Of a DNA stretch of 64,000 bases, positions 61,399-64,000 are shown in pieces. This DNA is from JAFCUW01 sp049898325 (GTDB taxonomy: Bacteria; Pseudomonadota; Gammaproteobacteria; Burkholderiales; Burkholderiaceae_D). How positions within the stretch are numbered: position 1 is the stretch's first letter; each line of letters opens with the position of its first letter. A model generated the notes under the pieces. That model searched no databases, was not told the origin of the DNA, and saw only the letters and a list, made by a program, of their open reading frames with translations. Where the stretch lies: positions 124,001 to 188,000 of the forward strand of contig NZ_JAFCXL010000002.1 of NCBI RefSeq assembly GCF_049898325.1. The letters are read 5' to 3'. The translations under genes and the position numbers were made by a program.

Positions 61399-61800
61399 AT
61401 GTCGCTATTTAATATCTTTAATGTGTCCGGGTCCGCCATGAGCGCCCAGGCCCAGCGCTTGAACGCCACCGCCAGCAACCTGGCCAATGCCGACAGCGTC
61501 ACCGATGCGTCCGGCAAGGCCTACCGGGCCAAGCAGGTGGTGTTCGAGGCGGTGCCGATCGAGGGCGGGTCCACCGCCGTCAAGGTGGCGCAGGTGGTGG
61601 AAGACCCCAGCCCGCTCAGGCAGCAGTACGACCCGAAACACCCGATGGCCGACGACAAGGGCTATGTGTCGATGCCGAACGTGAACGTGGTCGACGAAAT
61701 GGTCAACATGCTGTCGGCCTCGCGCTCCTACCAGACCAACGTCGAAACCATGAACGCGGCCAAGACCATGCTGCTCAAGACCCTGACCATCGGCCAGTAA
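61399..61800 (+). CDS. flgC: Flagellar basal-body rod protein FlgC
   Basis: This 133-residue rod protein starts MSLFNIFNVSGSAMSAQAQR and has ATASNLANADSVTDASGK. It ends with the family's SYQTNVETMNAAKTMLLKTL. It is a proximal rod subunit exported by the flagellar type III apparatus. It is 18 nt from flgD and probably co-translated with flgB. Confidence 0.95.
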   Translation: MSLFNIFNVSGSAMSAQAQRLNATASNLANADSVTDASGKAYRAKQVVFEAVPIEGGSTAVKVAQVVEDPSPLRQQYDPKHPMADDKGYVSMPNVNVVDEMVNMLSASRSYQTNVETMNAAKTMLLKTLTIGQ

Positions 61801-61818
61801 ACCTTTGACTGAACTCCT

Positions 61819-62505
61819 ATGACAACGATCGACACCAACGCCGTATCCAGCGACCTGATGGCCACCATGAACGCCAAGAAGACCACCACGGTCGATGGCA
61901 GCGTGGAGGCGGACACGAATAAATTCATGACCCTGCTGGTGACCCAGCTGAAAAACCAGGACCCCATGAATCCGCTCGACAATGCGCAACTGACCAGCCA
62001 GCTGGCGCAGCTGTCGACGGTGACGGGCGTGAACAAGCTCAACACCACGCTGGAGTCCTTGAAGAGCAGCTACCAGTCGTCGGAAGCGATGCAGGCAAGT
62101 AATATGATTGGCCACAGCGTGCTGGTCGAAGGCACCTATGTCGACCTCGCCACCAGCCAGGGCGTGATGGGGGTCGACCTGGCCACCGCCGCCGATTCCG
62201 TCAAGCTGATCGTCACCGACACCACCACCGGCAAGGACGTCGACACCGTTGATCTGGGCGCCAAGGCGGCCGGCACCTATCCGCTGCTGTGGGACGGCAT
62301 GCCCGAAGGCGCCACGGCGGCCCTGAAAGACGGCCGCTACCTGATCCGCGTCGAAGCAACCGCCAAGGGCGAATTGCTCAAGGACGCCAAGGCGCTCTCG
62401 CTCGACACCGTCGCCAGCATCACCTCGAACGCCACCAGCGGCGTCAAACTGAACCTGCCGACCAAGGGCATCGTCTCGATGGCCGATATCAAGCAAATTT
62501 TGTAA
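61819..62505 (+). CDS. flgD: Hook-capping protein FlgD
   Basis: This 228-residue scaffold protein has the conserved N-terminal segment FMTLLVTQLKNQDPMNPLDN, a FlgD Tudor-like/Fn3 domain (about 85-200) and a C-terminal tail. FlgD caps the growing hook and guides FlgE assembly. It lies between flgC and flgE as expected. Confidence 0.95.
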   Translation: MTTIDTNAVSSDLMATMNAKKTTTVDGSVEADTNKFMTLLVTQLKNQDPMNPLDNAQLTSQLAQLSTVTGVNKLNTTLESLKSSYQSSEAMQASNMIGHSVLVEGTYVDLATSQGVMGVDLATAADSVKLIVTDTTTGKDVDTVDLGAKAAGTYPLLWDGMPEGATAALKDGRYLIRVEATAKGELLKDAKALSLDTVASITSNATSGVKLNLPTKGIVSMADIKQIL

Positions 62506-62548
62506 GTCGTTCGCAATCCATCTACCTCATCTATAGCAGGAGCACACC

Positions 62549-64000
62549 ATGTCTTTTCAACAAGGTCTTAGCGGTCTGAACGGCGCTGCAAAATCGCTCG
62601 ACGTCATCGGCAACAACATCGCCAATGCCAGCACGGTCGGCTTCAAGGGGTCCCAGGCCCAGTTTGCCGACGTGTATGCCAATTCGCTCAATGGCGCCGG
62701 CGGCAACCAGGCCGGGATCGGCACCAAGGTTTCGCAGATTGCCCAGCAGTTCACCCAAGGCAATATCGAATCGTCCAACAACCCGCTCGACATCGCCATC
62801 AATGGTGCCGGCTTCTTCCGCACCACGGTGGCCGGCGCCACCCAGTATTCGCGCAATGGCCAGTTCTCGCTCGATAAAGAGGGCTATATGGTCAATGCCC
62901 AGGGCGCCAAGCTGACCGGCTACCAGACCGGCCCGACCGGCAACCTGCTGGCCGGCTCGCCGGTGCCGATCCAGATCAGCACGGCAGACTTGAAGCCGGT
63001 CGCCACCACCACCGTCAAGACCGAGCTGAACCTCGATTCGCGCGCGGAAAATCCCACCAAGTCGCCGTTCGACGTCAACGACACGGCCACCTACAACAAG
63101 CAGATCCCCATCGATGTCTACGATTCGCTGGGCAATCCGCACGTGATGAGCTCGTACTATGTGCGCACCGATGCGGGCAAGTGGGACGTCTACATCGCCA
63201 ATGACGGCATGGAAATCAATAATTTGAGAGTGGCCGCCGCCGCCCAGGGCACCACCGCCCCGTTCAGCGCCGTCAATACCGCCCGCGACGCCTGGCGCGC
63301 CGCCGTGCAGGCCGTGCCGGCCAATCCGACCACCATCGCCACCGCCCTGAGCACCTACGCCGCCGCCGCCTCGGCCATGGTGGTCGCCGCCGCCGCCGAT
63401 CCTGCCATCGGCAACGCCACCGCGGCCCAGCAGGCCAACATCGCCAGCGCCGCCGTGCTGTCGGGCAATGTGTTGGGCAACACGCCGGAAGACGTCGACA
63501 AGGATATCGCCGCCGCGGTCAGCCTGCAGCCAACCAAGGTCGGCACCCTGCTGTTCGATGCCAAGGGCACCTTGTCGTCGACCACCGCGCCGCTGTCGGT
63601 GAACCTGACGATTTTTCCGCCCACCGGCGCCGCCGCCGTGCTGCCGCTGACCTTGAACTACACGGGATCGACCCAGTACGGCGCCGCCACCAGCGAAAAG
63701 CAATCGATCCAGGACGGCTACACGGCCGGCCACCTGCAGCGCTTCTCGGCCAGCGCCGACGGCATCATCCTGGGACAGTACAGCAACGGCCAGTCGCAGG
63801 CGCTGGGGCAGGTGGTGCTGGCCAATTTCGCCAATCCCAATGGATTGTCGCCTTTGGGCAACAATGCCTGGGCTGAAACCAGTTATTCCGGCGTCGCCCT
63901 GATCGGCACGCCCACCTCGGGCAGCCTGGGCGTGCTGCAATCGTCGGCGGTGGAAAATTCCAACGTCGACCTGACGGCGGAACTGGTCAACATGATCACG
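62549..64000 (+). CDS. flgE: Flagellar hook protein FlgE, 3' end outside window
   Basis: The frame opens with ATG at 62549 (AGGAG upstream) and is open to the window edge (484 codons). The end NVDLTAELVNMIT shows that only about 20-30 residues are missing. The N-terminal D0/D1 motifs are typical (GLSGLNGAAKSLDVIGNNIA, ANASTVGFKGSQ, NNPLDIAINGAGFF). Between DVYIANDGMEIN (to residue 224) and VGTLLFDAKG (from 331) lies an insert of about 105 residues, rich in Ala, Val and Thr, not found in most FlgE proteins. FlgE forms the flexible hook. Confidence 0.94.
   Translation, partial: MSFQQGLSGLNGAAKSLDVIGNNIANASTVGFKGSQAQFADVYANSLNGAGGNQAGIGTKVSQIAQQFTQGNIESSNNPLDIAINGAGFFRTTVAGATQYSRNGQFSLDKEGYMVNAQGAKLTGYQTGPTGNLLAGSPVPIQISTADLKPVATTTVKTELNLDSRAENPTKSPFDVNDTATYNKQIPIDVYDSLGNPHVMSSYYVRTDAGKWDVYIANDGMEINNLRVAAAAQGTTAPFSAVNTARDAWRAAVQAVPANPTTIATALSTYAAAASAMVVAAAADPAIGNATAAQQANIASAAVLSGNVLGNTPEDVDKDIAAAVSLQPTKVGTLLFDAKGTLSSTTAPLSVNLTIFPPTGAAAVLPLTLNYTGSTQYGAATSEKQSIQDGYTAGHLQRFSASADGIILGQYSNGQSQALGQVVLANFANPNGLSPLGNNAWAETSYSGVALIGTPTSGSLGVLQSSAVENSNVDLTAELVNMIT

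Noticed and set aside
62531..63940. 469-codon minus-strand frame opposite flgE
   Set aside because: Gly-rich antisense shadow of the hook gene.

Overview
The window is a chromosomal segment from a GC-rich, flagellated Gram-negative bacterium. The FlgM/FliA/FlhF/FlhG/MotCD flagellar set, the rne|rluC-HAD-Rieske-sppA order and the protein sequences point to the Burkholderiales, most probably an Oxalobacteraceae member (Massilia/Duganella/Janthinobacterium group). This is inferred from protein resemblance; no rRNA gene is present. I saw no tRNA, rRNA, insertion sequence, prophage or CRISPR array.

Layout. (1) 1-4637, minus strand: stress operon prkA-yeaH-spoVR (spoVR runs off the left edge). (2) 5.2-12.1 kb, plus: adenine/adenosine deaminase, FtsX-type permease, truncated haemoglobin, rmuC, CoA-transferase. 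(3) 12.1-16.5 kb, minus: chromate transporter chrA, moaA and a single-ORF mobA-moeA fusion (molybdenum cofactor). (4) 16.5-25.3 kb: rne on the minus strand behind a strong terminator, divergent from rluC, HAD phosphatase, Rieske ferredoxin and sppA; then an apparently unannotated structured RNA, a small hypothetical gene and rsuA. (5) 25.3-42 kb, visibly more AT-rich: a Wzx/Wzy-type exopolysaccharide or O-antigen locus. It has an SLBB export lipoprotein, a chain-length protein, FdtD-like and FdtB-like amino-sugar enzymes, flippase, polymerase, four glycosyltransferases, an acyltransferase and a WbaP-type initiating transferase on the opposite strand. (6) 42.2-45.8 kb: a YjbH beta-barrel fused to a PAP2 phosphatase, dgkA and a YjbE-like small secreted protein. 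(7) 46.1-64 kb: flagellar genes flhBA, an rmlBADC operon, flhF-flhG-fliA-motC-motD, two accessory genes, then flgNMA (minus) and flgBCDE (plus; flgE runs off the right edge).

How parts connect. RmlA and RmlB (region 7) make dTDP-4-keto-6-deoxyglucose. RmlC/RmlD turn it into dTDP-rhamnose, and the FdtD and FdtB homologues (region 5) could turn it into a 3-acetamido-3,6-dideoxyhexose, so the two glycan regions share a precursor. WbaP would start the lipid-linked unit, the glycosyltransferases extend it, and Wzx/Wzy/PCP/SLBB proteins flip, polymerise and export it. YjbH-PAP2 and DgkA fit polyprenyl or lipid phosphate turnover. A near-consensus sigma-28 promoter drives flgM, linking FlgM to FliA in the same window.

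Most noteworthy: a chain of five consecutive hairpins behind a good promoter at 23.74-23.93 kb; a perfect intrinsic terminator in the leader of the polysaccharide locus; the YjbH-PAP2 and MobA-MoeA fusions; an FlhG lacking its P-loop; a secreted M35-protease-like N-terminal domain without a protease; and an Ala-rich insert in the hook protein.
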